DNA of 64,000 nt, taken from NCBI RefSeq assembly GCF_016086655.4, contig NC_052134.2, forward strand, positions 12,090,001 to 12,154,000, written 5' to 3'. Origin of the DNA: Lepeophtheirus salmonis (lineage: Eukaryota > Arthropoda > Copepoda > Siphonostomatoida > Caligidae). The notes under the pieces are model-generated. The model saw only the letters and a program-made list of their open reading frames with translations. It had not been told where the DNA came from and did not search any database. Each line of letters starts with the position of its first letter. Position 1 is the first letter of the stretch. This document shows, piece by piece, positions 12,335 to 26,694 of this stretch. Position numbers and translations under genes: made by a program.

Positions 12335-12831
12335 CCCATGTCTCTATGCGTTAAAATGTAGGAGTAATAACAAAAAAGGTAAAGTGTGAGTAATCTTATC
12401 CGCGCCGGTTTCACTGACGAGAAGGCTGCAAAGACCGTTGGCATATCCATTCGCACTGCCTACAACTTCAAGAAGTCCATAACAGTCCCATACAAGCAAG
12501 AAGATCGAAAACATCTCTAAACAACGATTTGGCTGACTTCTGGCCTGCCTCCATGAGGCCCTACTCCAGCCCTGACCTCAACCTCCTGGACTTGGATGTT
12601 GTGTTGGATGTATTGGAGAATAATGTTTGCCGCAATTGTACTCCGAATTTTGATTCACTCTGAGGTTCCATCAAGCCAGGGTGGCACTTCAAGGACATGA
12701 CATTGAACATCAAGAGCTGTCAATCTGTTCACCAGCGTATCGATTGGTTTTGAGTTGTCTTTTCTTGATTCCATAATAATTACCCTTGTCCAATTTAGTA
12801 ATGCTACAGTAAGTTTTGTTTCACCTCACTG
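12335..12831 (+). mobile_element. Internally deleted mariner-type element
   Basis: The + strand reads 'VSNLIRAGFTDEKAAKTVG' and 'ISIRTAYNFKKSITVPY', the HTH region of the same family as 5075-5500, then shifts into C-terminal sequence (ccctgacctcaacctcctggacttgg, the 'PDLNLLDL' motif). The right terminal repeat (acagtaagttttgtttcacctcactg) ends at 12831 beside TA. Stops and frameshifts make it non-functional. Confidence 0.75.
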
Positions 12832-13684
12832 TATATTTTGTTTTTTTTATTGTTCTCACAAGATAAAAAATTAACCAGAAAATGGGATAGTCTAATAAAC
12901 TCATTTATAGCCATTTGTTGGCAATTATTTAAATAAAGTGCATTTCACATTAATGTCAATTGAGATTAACCTTTATAATTTGACATGAGAAAGTAAACTT
13001 GCCTCCAATAAATCAAAATTTACCTTGTAATCCAAATTGAAAACAAGCTCTTGAAATGTACAAAACACTTGCTTACCAGGAGCATTACATACAAAAAAAA
13101 TTGCAGAGCATTCCGTATTACCAGAAGATTTCAACTATTTTAATACAAATATCTTCAAAATGTTCAACTTTTAGAGTCTAATAATTTTATTAGAATTACT
13201 TAAAGATCAAAGTTCTCAAGAATGTAATATTCTATATTGTTATAAGTAGGTACATAATATGCCTAAGGCTTCATCTCCTTGGTTTCATATTATATCTTTT
13301 AAGAGAGAGAGAACTAGAAGGTACAAGTTTGTTCTCTCTCTCAAATAATTTTTCAATAAATAGACATACAACTTTTCAAACAAAGAAATAAAAAGTGTTC
13401 TATTGCGTTCACAAAAGTATTAAGACTGTGTAAAAGAAAAAACATAACTTTTTATTATTTGGTTTTAGTTTTATGGGTAAAACATGTCACTTTTAAAATG
13501 CAGAGTGGTATTTTTTTAGAAAACATGTGTAGAGTATTTTAACCATATGTAAATATGTACTCCCTATTATTCATATTTAAGTATACACTTCAATAAATGC
13601 TCACCGCTCAAGTTTTGATAGGAATTTTACAATAGTGGGGTTGTGTTATTTTCTAATAATTATTTGCAATTGTTTTTATACATG

Positions 13685-14315
13685 AATATTGGCTGTATCT
13701 TCAAAGACGACCAAATGGAAAGCAAAAATAACTCATGAGTTGCAAATAATGCTTGCACACCAAAAGACCCAGCCGAGATTGACAATGGACTTAGGATTGG
13801 TTGGACAGCCGTGTATTGCATTAAAAAGCAACTTGAGATCAAAGGAACAGTCCCCAGAACGTCTAGGCAAAGAAGAACAAATGCCATGATTATGCATGTC
13901 AAAAAACCAGTGAGAACGAATCGTGGTATTGCCAAGATTATGAATGTAAGTAAGATTATGCATCGAAGGATCATTAAAGATGAATTGAGAGTAAAATCAA
14001 GAGGACGAAACTTGTCATTACGACGGCTACAATTGAGAAGTGGTTGTCTGGAGAAGGGCTTATTTTGAATGTGTCCAAGAACATGTGGCATCCGAGCTCC
14101 CCTGACCTTTATCCCTTGCATGATTTCATATAGATGGAAGTTGAGGGAGCTCCCTGCAACAAACCTCACGGGATGTGAGATCTTTGTAGTCCGCCATCAA
14201 GGTTGCATGGGCTTACTTGCCATATGCCTACATCTGCAAGATTTGTGTGGGCTTCAGGAAGAGGTTGGAAGCCGCCATTGAGGCTGAGGGAGGATATATT
14301 GAATAAATTGTGGAT
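13685..14315 (+). pseudogene. Tc1/mariner-like transposase relic
   Basis: 13811-14050 encodes a basic N-terminal region, 'YCIKKQLEIKGTVPRTSRQR' and 'IMHRRIIKDELRVKSRGR', matching the two-HTH, GRRR-like DNA-binding part of these transposases. It passes directly into 'PSSPDLYPLHDFIWMEVEG' (14085-14150) and 'GFRKRLEAAIEAEGGYIE' (14250-14305), the C-terminal DDE block and tail. The catalytic middle is missing. Several frames are open because of chance, including a minus-strand one that I do not believe. Confidence 0.7.
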
Positions 14316-15179
14316 TTCAGTTATATATATCACTTGAAATAGACTTAATTGTTATCTTTTCTTTATGACAAGTTTTTAATAGAGTTTGAAAAACAATCTT
14401 TAGTGAAAACTTAAATATAAATATAAACATGGGGTAGAGTTTTTTCAAGTGACATCAAAAATTGTATCATAATATAAGGAGAATCCATTTTGGGAGCTCA
14501 AAAAATCCATTTTTACAAGATAAAATGGATTTTTTTTGATAAATATTCATGAAACTTCATCAAATGGCTTAATGAATATAAAAATACATAACATCTGCAT
14601 CCAATACTACTTGATACAGATGATAAACAAATATTTGTGTACTCGGCTGTGCACTTCAGTCAAAACAAAATTTGACCTCCTCCAGATCCCGTATGAGTGC
14701 ATCACGGTTGGGTTTTTTCCTCCTCATACAAGATTTTAGTTTTCTAATAAAATAAATTTACGTTTGTGCTTATTTTTAGTCAGTTGTCGAGATGGAGAAG
14801 CATGATCACTCATCTAGTAGTCTTTTTCTGATTTAACATTTTCAAAATTCAATTCACACCAATAGTCATGGAAGTCGTATTAAAAAACTATATTATTTTT
14901 TCTATCGATTATAAACGATATATTAGATAGATTTTCGATGGAGCAACTGGCAATGTAGAACTATGCCTCAGTTTTACTTTTAGTAAAAAATCTTTTTCGC
15001 CGGTGGTGATCGAGTCAGATAACAATTGTAATTTTATAAAGGTAGACATTCACCTTTCAGCCCAAGTATTGAGAATTTTTGCAATATATAGGCTAAATAA
15101 GAACGGGGTTGATTTTTTTTTTTTTTTTTTCAAATATAGTCACTGGAATAAAAGAGACAAAACCTCTTAATTTTAGAAG

Positions 15180-16190
15180 ATTGGAATGTTACTTGACTTT
15201 CCATTCATTCAATTTCATCTTGGGGCATAGGTCTAAAAAATTGAGAAACTGTGTGGAAATCTGTAAACTTTAAATGGCTGATTAGACTAAGAAGCTTTTC
15301 GGATTTATGGGGAAGATCTTAAAAAACATGTTTACAAGGAATACGGGGTTTCCATTTAACGAAAGAATTTCATGGATCCTACTGAGCTGTTTAAATCTTT
15401 AAGTATGGTTAGTACTTACTGGAATAAAATGACAAATTTATAGAAATCAACTGTGGATTCCGTTTTTCCTATGCTGGCCATAGAAAGAACGATTAAACTT
15501 CAACCACAGGATGAAAACTAGAAATGAATTAATCAAGGCATCAGGACTCTCAACAATTAGGCCCTTTTGGAGAAAGTGTTCAGATACTACACCAACGACC
15601 TTTTGCATATTAAAATAATTAAAAAATTGATTAAGTAATTTTAAACAAAGTTTTATACCCCCCATTCCGTACCATATCTAGCTCAAGTTTCTGCAAGAAA
15701 GCCATCGAAATCCAAATTGTTGGTTCCCCGGCTGATTTGGTGCGTAAGCGCTTCCTTTGATTAGGATGTAAACCGTCTGAAGATGTACTGTAAAACTCAA
15801 AAAAAAAAATGTTTTGCCACACTTTCATAAACTCAAACGAAAAGTGGTTCCGCTACAGGATGGCTCCTTCAACCTTTTTTACAAATAAATTGAGAGTCTA
15901 AGATAAAGAGAGTCACTGCACATTATGTAAGTCCAGTTTGTAGACTTCAAGACATCTATTTTGGCATTGCCCAAAAGTTGTTAACATTATGCAAATGACT
16001 ACTGAGCTTTTGAGGGGATAATGCAATTCAGAAATAAAGATTTCGGATTGGCTTGTTGTATCACCGCCTAACCAAAATAGAATACTTAATAACTAAGATG
16101 ATATTTATTCTCTACGCCGCATAAAGTAAGAACTCCTGCATATCTACTAATCTGGACAAATTCATCTTAAAACCCCAGGAAGCAAAAAAA
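15180..16190 (+). pseudogene. Probable LINE (non-LTR retrotransposon) C-terminal relic
   Basis: Around 15900-16020 the + strand reads 'KESHCTLCKSSL' then 'TSRHLFWHCPKVVNIMQ'. This C-x2-C ... H-x4-C zinc-knuckle pattern is typical of the C-terminus of many non-LTR retrotransposon polyproteins. Upstream 15630-15870 is partly open ('WFRYRMAPSTFFTNKLRV'). Multiple stops are present and no reverse-transcriptase core motif could be seen. Confidence 0.5.
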
Positions 16191-17461
16191 AAAAAAAACT
16201 TCGGAATCTGGCATGCATACTAGACGTGGCCTGATATATTGGATGAAAATTGGAAAACTGATATTTCGGACCAAATATACAATATCAGCCACATATTTGT
16301 AAAAGAGAAAATTCGATGGAATTTCGATATTTATTCCGATATTTCCTTTGATATAATCAGAAAAAAGGGAATAATGGAAAAAATATTGTGGTTCAATTTT
16401 TGTAGCAAGCGAATGCATTTTGATGGATAAATGTTTTGAACAAGTTTTAAGAATTTTAAAAAATATATTTTTTACTACATAATACACACATTTAAAGTTT
16501 TGTTTTACACAACTTTGAAAAGGATAAGAGATAGGCGACGTCCTCCATTTTCCATAAACTGAACTTCGATATTTTATTATGTGGTGATTTTTTTTATTTC
16601 TCTTAAATAACTTTTCATGTTGTGGTTTGTTAGGGATGCATATGTGATATAAGAAATTGCATAATTTAATTAGTGACAGGCTTTTTTTTTTTAAATGTTG
16701 ATACTATGTTGATTTAGCAATTAGTTATTGACTACTTTGAATATGTCTTAAAAATAATGGATGTTCCCCCACCAATTAAGAATCCTTGCAAAACACCAAA
16801 TTGGGTAGCACTAACTTTAGCTCTCTTGCATTGTTTTTTTTTTGTGGAATTATTTGGGTTCAACTAATTTTGCAAATTTTAAATTATGAAAATGAATTCA
16901 AAAATAGTGTTTTTCTATATTAGAAAGTGAAGTAATTAACTGATTTTTATAAATTGAGCCAAATAAAACTCAGGAACTTAATTTAAATTAGTTTAATATC
17001 ATAACATATTCTGTAGAATCATTTTTTGGCAATATTTGTTTGCGACAGTACACCCACTTTTGTCACTACTCCAATACATGATAACTCACTAGGTGACAGG
17101 GTATCCTACGCAAAGTGTCTGAGTCCGCATAATATGACATTTTGTCCCTAGTGTAGCGACGAGTGAATCTGCTATAGTTCACATCAATACGGCTGAGTCT
17201 CCCAGAAAGTGAATTTGAATGGAAAATATGCAGAGAGGGTTGATGAGGATAGTGGCGGTGATCAGAATGTTGACAATGTGAAGGAGGTTGAGGTATAAGT
17301 ACGGAAGAAGGGAAGAAGGTAACGAGATAGAATGATCTCGGGTAAATGGATACTGAAATTTGGAGTAGTGAGTAACAGGCAATCAGGAAACAACCCCAAT
17401 TCTTAAAAAAATTAATGCCTATATACAGTCATTTTTTTCTACGTAGAGCTACCATGAATGG

Positions 17462-18072
17462 GGTTGGGGAAAAAGTAATTTCGTATTGTTCACTTTATTT
17501 AAATGCTTTATAAGAGGGGTTACAATCAGCCAATTTAAGACAATAAGCCCCGTTCTGTTTGATAATTTGTTTCCAACGAGAATCCATCTACGTAATACCC
17601 TTCTACTAAAAGCCTTTGTTCCTTTTGACAAAAAACTCGGACAATAATTTTCAAAGGCCTTTATTGAGGTCAAATTTGTAACCCCAAACGGGTTGGCCAA
17701 ATACAGAAACAGGTAGTGTCACTCTGTTCCCGATCCGGACTTTACGGTAGATGATTAAGAGCTCCTGGTACGTCATCAAAGATGTATGAGGCCTGGTGTT
17801 GGTTTGATGATGTCTTGTTGCCTCCTATTACCTCATACTGGCCACTTCTGATTGATCACCAGCTTTAAACGGTCGATTTGTTGACAGTAGAGTGCAGAAT
17901 TGAGCGGGGGGAAACTGTTGTACATCACAAGCGCAATACTATCATAAATTGTTTGTAGTACATCATCATACCTTTACAAGGTCTTATCGTATGATCCCAT
18001 ATGCCCAATAATTAGCAAGATATACTTAGTTAAAAAATGGGTTGGAAATACGAAATTACTTTTTACTCAACC
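17462..18072 (-). mobile_element. Internally deleted mariner (same family as 8301-9152)
   Basis: Inverted ends GGTTGGGGAAAAAGTAATTT at 17462 and aaattactttttactcaacc ending at 18072. Minus-strand 17500-17700 encodes the C-terminal transposase part ('IKAFENYCPSFLSKGTKAFS', 'NRTGLIVLNWLIVTP' in shifted frames). The catalytic region is absent. Confidence 0.8.
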
Positions 18073-21000
18073 TAATATTATTAATTATAGACAATTTATT
18101 CTTAAAGTAACTATATATGTACTTTATTAATTCTTGATCGGAGAAGAAAGTAGTCTCCAGTTCGTCATTATGTTTGAGGTCATTAAGAAGAATCTTACAT
18201 TGCTTCATACAGAGTTGTTGATGCTGAATTAAGAATGGCCCATACTCAAATTTCTTTGACTTTCAACCATCAGACTTGCCTATTATTGACACTGTATTCT
18301 TAATAATCTTACGATTTTTTTTGCTACATGCTGCCAAATTTGATTAAATCTAGCTGGAAATCGGCTAATTTGGCAACACTGGTGAAAGCAGTGGCCCAAC
18401 AAAAAGTAAACATACACCAAACATGCTCAATACTGTCTCAAACGTTCTGTTGAGTGAGCTAGGGAATTGTGACATTTAGTTTCGTTTTATGAGTTTATAC
18501 AAATGTCTTAATAATATGTTCTCACTGTGTTTTATATAATATACACATTTGGTTCCAAATCAATTAACGACCCATGGGGTTGTGTTCGAGACCCACAGAC
18601 TGGGAACCACTGTTCTAGACAGAATAGCAATTTTTAATTGAGAAGCTTATAACAATAGAAAGAATAACTTGTATACCTAAATATGTCTTACACAAAGTTT
18701 CTTAATCTTAAGTATCATAAATTAAGTATAATTTAATATAAGTGTTCTCTAAGTTTTTTATTTGTTGTTTTTGGTTAAGAAAAAAGTCATAAATATATAT
18801 ATGTGTATATTTAACATAAGTTGACGCATAAAGCTTCATTAATGTAACTTTTTTTATCAAATAAGTTAGAAAACACACATTTGTCACTTATAAAGAATTC
18901 TATACAGGACAAAAGTTAAATACTTAAAATATTTTTAAGAGCCAATTTAGTATAATATACATGAAATTAACTTATACACACAAACAAAGTAATGAACTAC
19001 AGTATACAACTCAACTCTCTCATAACACCTTCTTTTTTATGTCTTGGCAAATTTACCAGAGCCACCTTCCATTGTTTTCTTTAATTAGTTCTTACTCCTT
19101 ACATATGCTGTGTAAAAGTTGCGATTTTTTGCAAGTAGCGTAGCTATAAATTTGTATTTGTATATGATAGCCAAAATTTCTTCATATATAAATATTTGAA
19201 TGACCAATATAAATATTTTAAAACAAAGTGGGATCAGTAAGGAATTGAACTTCTTTTCTTTTGGAAACGGAGCATAAAATAACTTACTAATCTGTTTATT
19301 TATCAAAAAGAATACGTTAGGAAATAGCCATGACCAATTATGTAAATCCGGTGTGTTTTTTAGCTGGCCCGTTAATTTGTAATTGTTCGTATAAGAAGTT
19401 TTAATTTTTATTTTATTCCTGAGTAGTTAACATCCTTTCTTAAATAGATTCAATTATATTGAAAACCTGATGGAACATTCGTGTGCACTAATAAAAGAAC
19501 AAGCTTAACCCTGATGTTTTGTTGGAGAGCTATAATTATAATTCCTTGGGGGACTCGGAGTAGCATTGGGCATCGACATAGAAGTAATTCTAGCAAATTT
19601 CCTTATTTATATCCTTTTCTCCTTCCTCTCTTGTCACAGCTGATTGTAGCTAAACTAATTAAACGTCATGAGCATTATTCTTTCTCTCCTCCTTAACATT
19701 CTTCAAATTGTCAGGGTTACCATGGGGGAATCGACATCTGACAACAAAATACAGGAGCTACTTTTGTGTTAGTGAGGTAACACCATGTGCTCCTTATATC
19801 ATATACTCCCTAATTTTCTTCATACTGGATTGATATAGGAATAAGGTGGCAATATATAATGTGCACCCAAAATCAATGTTTCTTTATAAATACTTTTTCA
19901 CGACAATTGCCAAGATTTTTTGGAAAAAAAAACAGAGTTTTAATTGAATTAAGTCAAATTTTATCTGCTCACTGAATACTTAAATTTTATCTCATGGTCA
20001 CATAATGGCATGCACTGATTTTCTTAATGAAACATCCTATTAGATTGAAGGAAGCAGGAGTTGATGTTATTAGCAATCCACTTTTGTTTAAAAAATAGAG
20101 ATATAAAAAGTATTAATACTCTGTAACACATTGTAAAGTTGAAACGCCCACAGTTATATTACTCATAAATACATTATATCCATGTAATTTGAATAGATCA
20201 AATGAAATGATAGTGAAAATTAATAGTTGTTAATTAGGGAGACCAATGTTATTATTAAATTATGCATTTTAGACAAGGAAACTGCAACTTATACAACGTG
20301 CTCATAAAAGTTGCAACTCGTACAGACATTGCTAAAATAGTAAAAAGTGCACTTTAATAATATAGTTTATCCCATTTTACGGGGTTTAGTTCTAATTCAG
20401 TCCCTGTACAACGCGTATTTCAAATAACACAGATTTTTCTGGTCCCCAAAGCCGAAATAAGGTGGGAACCCTTTTATAAAAATACTGGTTGGACTTGGGA
20501 CATCTGTAAAGGGTAGATATTATTAAAATATAACCTTTCTTAACAAAAATCCCATCTCTACTAATGACGCAGGACAAAATATGAACTTAACGTAGTAAAA
20601 ATAATAATTCAATGTGATACATTTGTTTTCTTCATTTATTTACTTGTCGCCTCTTTTTTCATTCCATTATATATTTTGGATGTTGTCTCAAAATATATAT
20701 ACAGCTCTTATTTGAGTAAAATTAGTTCAATTTCAGATATTTAAATATTTACAAGTACACATAGTGTGTGTATCAGTTAAAGGAAATGAAAAAGTAGTAC
20801 ATGTGTATGTAGATGAAATAGAAATATCATTTTACAATCAAGAGATACATTTTTATGATAATTATTACATCAATATTTTTTTTTGACGTCATGATTTCAT
20901 CACTCCACTTCTTTCATACATATTCTATGTTAGATAATCGTTGATTATTCTCTTATTTTTTTATCCTCTACAACAAGAAGAGGATAACTATCTAAAGTAC

Positions 21001-21728
21001 ACTACAACTACAAGTATTATGTATTAGTGTTGTGTCGGTTCGATTCAAATCAAGCACTAATAGTGAACTTTTCTACAAAATCTCAATATTTAAATAAAAA
21101 AAAACCAGGCGACAAGAATATCAATAATAACATGCAACAGCCTTTTGGCCCACAGGCTGAAACCCACATGAAATATTGTTATTTACGCCATAAAACAAGA
21201 ATATGACCCTTAAATCTTTGAACCTTTAAAGCCTTTTTTTAAAGCAAATTTTAAGGGTATAACTACAATTCAGTTCCATATTTTGAAATGCAAGAACTAT
21301 ATACATGAAAATCAATGAAAATAACAAATTGATACAAACTATTCAGCATTTGAAAAATGAATTATATATTACTTTATCTGGAATACGATGAATAAAAAAT
21401 GTATATAACCACCAAAAAAAATCGAGTAAAATAAGTAAAGCCTTTACTTAAATGCTAATATATTTTTCATTTTTTTCTTCAAGTTCTCTATTTCCAGCTT
21501 ATGTTGTAGAATAGACCTTATTTTTCAATTTAAAAAAATTGCCTTTAAAAAAGTTTGATTTTGATTGATTTTGGGTATATTTAGTTTTTAATGTTTATTA
21601 AGAAATTTAATGAAATAAGAAAGTTATATAAAAACATGACCGATTCATTCCCCTCCCCCGGAATATTAGTGTAATCTATATTCACGCAACCTTACCAGCT
21701 TATTTGATTATAATCAGTTAATTGTAAT

Positions 21729-21756
21729 AGGTTAAAGAAAAACTAATTTCGTATTT
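21729..21756. repeat. Isolated mariner terminal repeat
   Basis: aggttaaagaaaaactaatttcgtatttt is a decayed copy of the terminal repeat of 26360-26694. No partner end was found nearby. Confidence 0.4.
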
Positions 21757-21930
21757 TAATGTTTTTTATCAAGTAGCTGATCTTATGGAACGTCATGAGA
21801 GCTAAGCCACTCTCATCCAAAACCATATTCAACTTTTCAAGGTTACCATATTGATTTTCGGTTATTTTTTTAACATGCTCCAAATGCTCCCAATTCGCAT
21901 CTCTATCCATAAATTATATTTCCTTCACTA

Positions 21931-22014
21931 GAAGCGACCTAATATCGAACCTAAGCACATTAAGTTAAATGGAATCATTTCTCCCGAGTGTGTTGTCCAA
22001 TAATCTACGTCGTT
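21931..22014 (-). repeat. tRNA-derived SINE copy
   Basis: The minus strand reads tagattattggacaacacac, tcgggagaaatgattcc and aggttcgatatta. This has an A-box-like start and B-box-like GGTTCGA with spacing close to a tRNA. It shares the internal block 'acactcgggagaaat.att' with 31255-31340 and 51001-51078. The anticodon-arm region is not a normal tRNA. Confidence 0.55.
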
Positions 22015-22519
22015 AATTCCCCTAAGTAATTTTCTAGTCAATTACAATTTCTAAATAGGTTATTCTAATCTCTTTGGAAGCTGATTAGACAATAAATACC
22101 ACGGTTTTGTCACAAATCGCCAACCTATCATTATAACAAAATTTTCGCTCATTAGTGCTCATGAAGACAATAAAAATAGCCGTAATGATTGTCTGAAAAA
22201 GGAGAAACTTTTTGAGCAACTATTATTTATTCCATAGTTGGGAGGAATTGGCTAATTATCAACTGATTTTAGGGCATGTTTTATGTTTCTTTTCATATAA
22301 CAATTTACAATATTATTTAAACGACTATTAATCCAGAAGTAATGATACTAGAGACCTAAAATTGATGTCGTCAAAACTTGCGGCTTTCAAGAATTATGTT
22401 TTTGGGTAGTTCAGAACAAATAATTGCAATTGGATTTATAGCCGAAAAAGAACATTTGTAAGGCCTTTGCAGAATTGTGAATATATATCATGACCTAACA
22501 ATTATAATTATAATGGGGG

Positions 22520-23045
22520 GGGTTATTTTTTTTGGAAATTTACAAAATCTAAAGATATTCAAAAACAAATTCAAAAATTACATTTAAAATAATAACTTTT
22601 TTCGGAAAAAAATTTCAAATATTCATAGTTTTCACGAAAAAATAAATTTTTTGAAATTTTTTTAAAGATCTATAGCCAATCACAAAAAATTCACAAATCT
22701 ACAGCTTTTCAAAAACAATTTTTATTTTTTGGAAAAAAATTAGAAAAAATTAACTTTAAAGATTACTAATTTAGCAAAAAAAAATCAAAAATCAATAGCT
22801 ATTCACAAAAAAATGAATTTGGTTGAAAAAATATCAAAATTCTATAGCTTTTAACAAAAATTTAATTTTTGGAAAAAAATTTCAAATATTAAGTTTTTTC
22901 GATTTTTTTTAAAAATTCATGGCTATTTACAAGAAATTAAATTTTTTTGAAAAAAAATTGAAAAAATATATTATTGGGAAATTTGGATATTTGGGGAGGG
23001 AGGCCAACAGCCTTACCAGCCCACTCCTGCTCACTCTCCTGACTA
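22520..23045. repeat. T-rich repeat family, copy (hAT-like MITE)
   Basis: A/T-run body with repeated 'atagctattcacaaaaa' motifs, ending in the cap 'ccttaccagcccactcctgctcactctcctg' at about 23012-23042. Same orientation as 2674-3055. Confidence 0.6.
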
Positions 23046-23699
23046 ATCAAGTGATCATCTACAGCCATGAAATATAATATTTAGGCAATTACATTCACAT
23101 ATCCTTGCGTAACATAATGATCTCATTACAACTTCTTTATAATATATTATATTATAAAAGTCAACCCCACAGTATCCCAAGACAAGCTTTGAAGGGCACC
23201 ATTAAAACCTCCATCAAAATAAATGCGAGACAAGACGTATGAGTTTTTTCATTTACTGAAGCCACATTATGATATTCATATAGGAAAATATATTTTTTAA
23301 CACCATAATATCATATAGTTGAACAATGTAAGGGATTGTAATAAAAAGTTATTATGTATGTGGCTATTTTTACATTTTGCTTCAATATATAGTACATTCA
23401 AGGATATGAAGCAAATTATTTATATACCAATAAATGTCTGGAATTATTGCTTTTCAATATATACATACGAAAGGAAATGGAAGGGAGCTAACAAATTTTT
23501 TTTTATATTTTATTTATGTATAATATTCATATTTGTATTTTATGCTAGATAAAAAATAAAAAAAGTCATTCTATTTTAAATTTACAAATACAGTTCATAG
23601 ATCAAAAACATGATGTATTTTAAATAACATTATACAATTAACAGATAGCTGTGGACATTTGCAATACTGCGTAAAATTATATATCTAGTCGGGTACATT

Positions 23700-24200
23700 T
23701 TTATATTCTACGAGAGTCGTTTGAAAATTCCATGAAAACTCGGAGATATGGCACTAATGGTACGAGATTATGTTCAGTTTGGTGTATCTCTATGAAGAAC
23801 ACACATCAACTTTGAGTCAGATCGGTCGCTTCTTTTCTCTTGGGCATTACTTTGAATCGAGAAACGGTCTTCGCTTTTTTTGGTGCAGAATATTCCATAA
23901 TAACCCATTTTTTAGATTGTTGTTTTCTTTCAGGAGTGTAGTGATGTACCCTTGTGTCATCTACAGTGACCAAACGACGCTTAAAGTACTGCAAATTCTT
24001 CTGGAACAGCTGCAGACCGCTCTTGTAATACTTCACATGATTTCATTTTTGGTGAAGCAAGAGTGCCCATTTTGCAGTTAGCTTTGTCATATCCAAATGT
24101 TGATGCAAAATATTATTCACACGTTCATTCGAGATGCTCCACTTCCTCAATCCAAACGAATCCCAAACAGAAAAAATAGAGTGGTCTAGCTTAAAGTTGG
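23700..24200 (-). pseudogene. Mariner transposase relic
   Basis: Minus-strand 24190-23810 reads 'SISNERVNNILHQHLDMTKL', 'TAKWALLLHQK', 'FKRRLVTVDDTRVHHYTPER' and 'KQQSKKWV'. This matches the mariner order (HTH2, linker, first catalytic 'TVDETWVHHYTPETKQQS' Asp block). The rest of the catalytic domain is missing. The N-terminus may extend beyond 24200. It is a different lineage from the 8301-9152 copy. Confidence 0.75.
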
Positions 24201-26359
24201 GGTGTGTTCGTCCAAGAGATAATACAAACTAAAAATAACCTTTTCAAGAGGCACTCGTATTACAAATTAAAAGCCCGGATAGTTAAAGGAGACGCCATAT
24301 TTGCTGACAGCAATTGCTATAGTGCTGTTGTTCGCAAATGCTTCATACGTATGGATGAGCATTTCGTAGAGTGCGAACAGAATGTGGAAGCAAAACTTAT
24401 GATACAACTGAATTAAGACCTTTGTTAACATCAGTTGTCTATTTAAGATTTAGAAGGATGAAAATGTATCACTACTATAGAGAGGAGAACTTATAATATT
24501 CAAACTGCATTTGTGCAATTATACTATGCATTTTGAAAAACTTAAATGGTGTAAAGGAGTTCCGAAGTTTCTGAGAGCTGTAGTTACCGGAAATGGTGCC
24601 ATATGGCACTCATTTTAAAGGATCTGTAATACCATTAATTCCAATGGTATAAAAATATATTTTGAGAAATGAATATTTGTGTGCTTTCTTGGCTGTTGAA
24701 GTTCTGCTAAGACTTGTGGGTCACCCTGTACGTTAAGAGTAGTGAAGTGTATGCATTTAAAAAAATAATACATCTTGAACATCTGATTGGGCACACAATA
24801 CCAAAAATGATCAATTTATGTTATTTTTTATATCATATAATTATATTTTATAACTACGATTAAAAATTCTCCGGACTCAGTTTCAATCTATCAAATTTGA
24901 ATTTAGCATGAGTCATTGAATGTGTGAAAGAAATAATGTCTAAATAGTGGAGTCTTGAGCAAAAAGTCAATCCTCCCGTCATTGCATACATAATTTTATC
25001 AAAGATTTCTTAAAATATGTTTAAAAATGGAGCTAAAAGGATGGTCTAAAAAGTTACTGACCTCAACGTCAAGATGACAGCACCCGTAATACAGCTGGGC
25101 ACATATAAAGTGACTTAAAAGGAAAGAGGAGTCAAGATGTTTGAAATAAAAAGTAGACAAAAACTATGTATATGAATTATGTCTAGGACTCACGAAACCT
25201 TGATTAAAAAATATAGAATATATATACCGTTCGTAGATGATTAGGGTTATATATTTTTGTTTAATAATACCTTTTATAACTTTTTAGAACATAATTATGA
25301 TGCAGATACTATGAATGAGTGTTTAAATTAATAGTTTAGCTTTCTAGTTAAATCTAAAGAAAAATATATAACCTTATCCGAAACATTGACTTCTATTAAT
25401 TATATTAGATGAATCTTAGTCAAAAGACATGATAACAATGAACTGTGCAAAAGAAGTTGAAAGCGTATATACAAAATCTTAGAAGAGTCAGAAATAGAGA
25501 TAAGAATAAACCTTCTTATTGATATACATAACTCCTCTTTTCCTTAGTCTCTTTAGTCACATCTATCTAGTATCTGATGACAATTACTCACGAAGGTGTC
25601 AACCTTTTTGGATGTGTAGTTAATGTATAACAGTCATTTAAGTGAATTGATGTGAGTGTTAGACAAAGTCGAGTATCTAGCTTTCATTAAATATATATTT
25701 TTTTTTTTTGAAATTGTAACCTTTACATATATTCAAACAATAGCAAATATAAAAAGGCTTATTGCGTTAGAATTTGACACGTCTACTTAAATGAATCAAC
25801 TCAGAGTAATTGAGGCTAAAACAAAAAGTGTCTCGTGAACAATTATTTTGCAGAGAAAAATGGAGAGTAATATTTGGACAGGTTACAGATATAGGAGCAT
25901 CCCTGGGAGAAGTACGTTGTTCAAAAATAAAAATTCTGAAAAAGGGTATTATATCTGTGAAAATTGGAAACTTTTGAGACGACCTTCGTATTTTGTTATG
26001 ATGAGCAATAGCTCTAAAAAAATACCATACTGTAGGATTATGTACTGCATATCATACACCAATTCTATTTTCTCACTAGGAGTCATAAATGACTGACTCA
26101 ATAAGCAATCGGTATTAAAATATTGATAAAATAAGATGCTTTAGCTTCAACTAATAAAGACTATTTATAAAAAGTATGGATAGAAAACATTTATTAATAA
26201 TATTTTATATTAAACTAACAAATATAAATAAATAACAAAAGTACTTAAATGAAATTGAAAAAATTAAAGTACTATCTTCATAAGTTCTATTGAAAAATGC
26301 CAGAGGACCTTTTGCATTCTTCCAAGAAAGTAATTTGATTATATTGAATATACATAATA

Positions 26360-26694
26360 GGTTAGGGAAAAAGAAATTTCGTATTTTCACTTTATTTCAA
26401 TACTTTATAAGAAGAGTTACAATCCTCCGATTCAAGCCTAGTATTCCTTGTTCTGTTTGATACTTGTGGCCATCGAGAATCCAAATTCATAATGCCCGTT
26501 CCGTAGAAGCCCTTGTCTCTATTGGCAAAAAACTCGGATAACAAATTTTCAAATGCCTTTATTAATCCCAAATTTGTACCCCCAAGCACTTTGGTCGTAG
26601 ACAGGAACAGGTGGTAGTTATGTGACCAATAATGAAAAAGATATACTTCTTTCAAAAAAGGGGCGGGAAATACGAAATTAATTTTTCCCCAACC
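26360..26694. mobile_element. 335-bp mariner MITE
   Basis: Begins GGTTAGGGAAAAAGAAATTT at 26360 and ends in the inverted copy aaattaatttttccccaacc at 26694, with TA on both sides (26358-26359, 26695-26696). The interior holds only the C-terminal transposase remnant in minus orientation ('NLGLIKAFENLLSEFFANRD'). It is the best preserved non-autonomous copy of its family in the window. Confidence 0.85.

Noticed and set aside
13660..14169. Long minus-strand open frame of 169 codons
   Set aside because: The + strand of the same interval clearly encodes transposase pieces, so the minus frame is a shadow.
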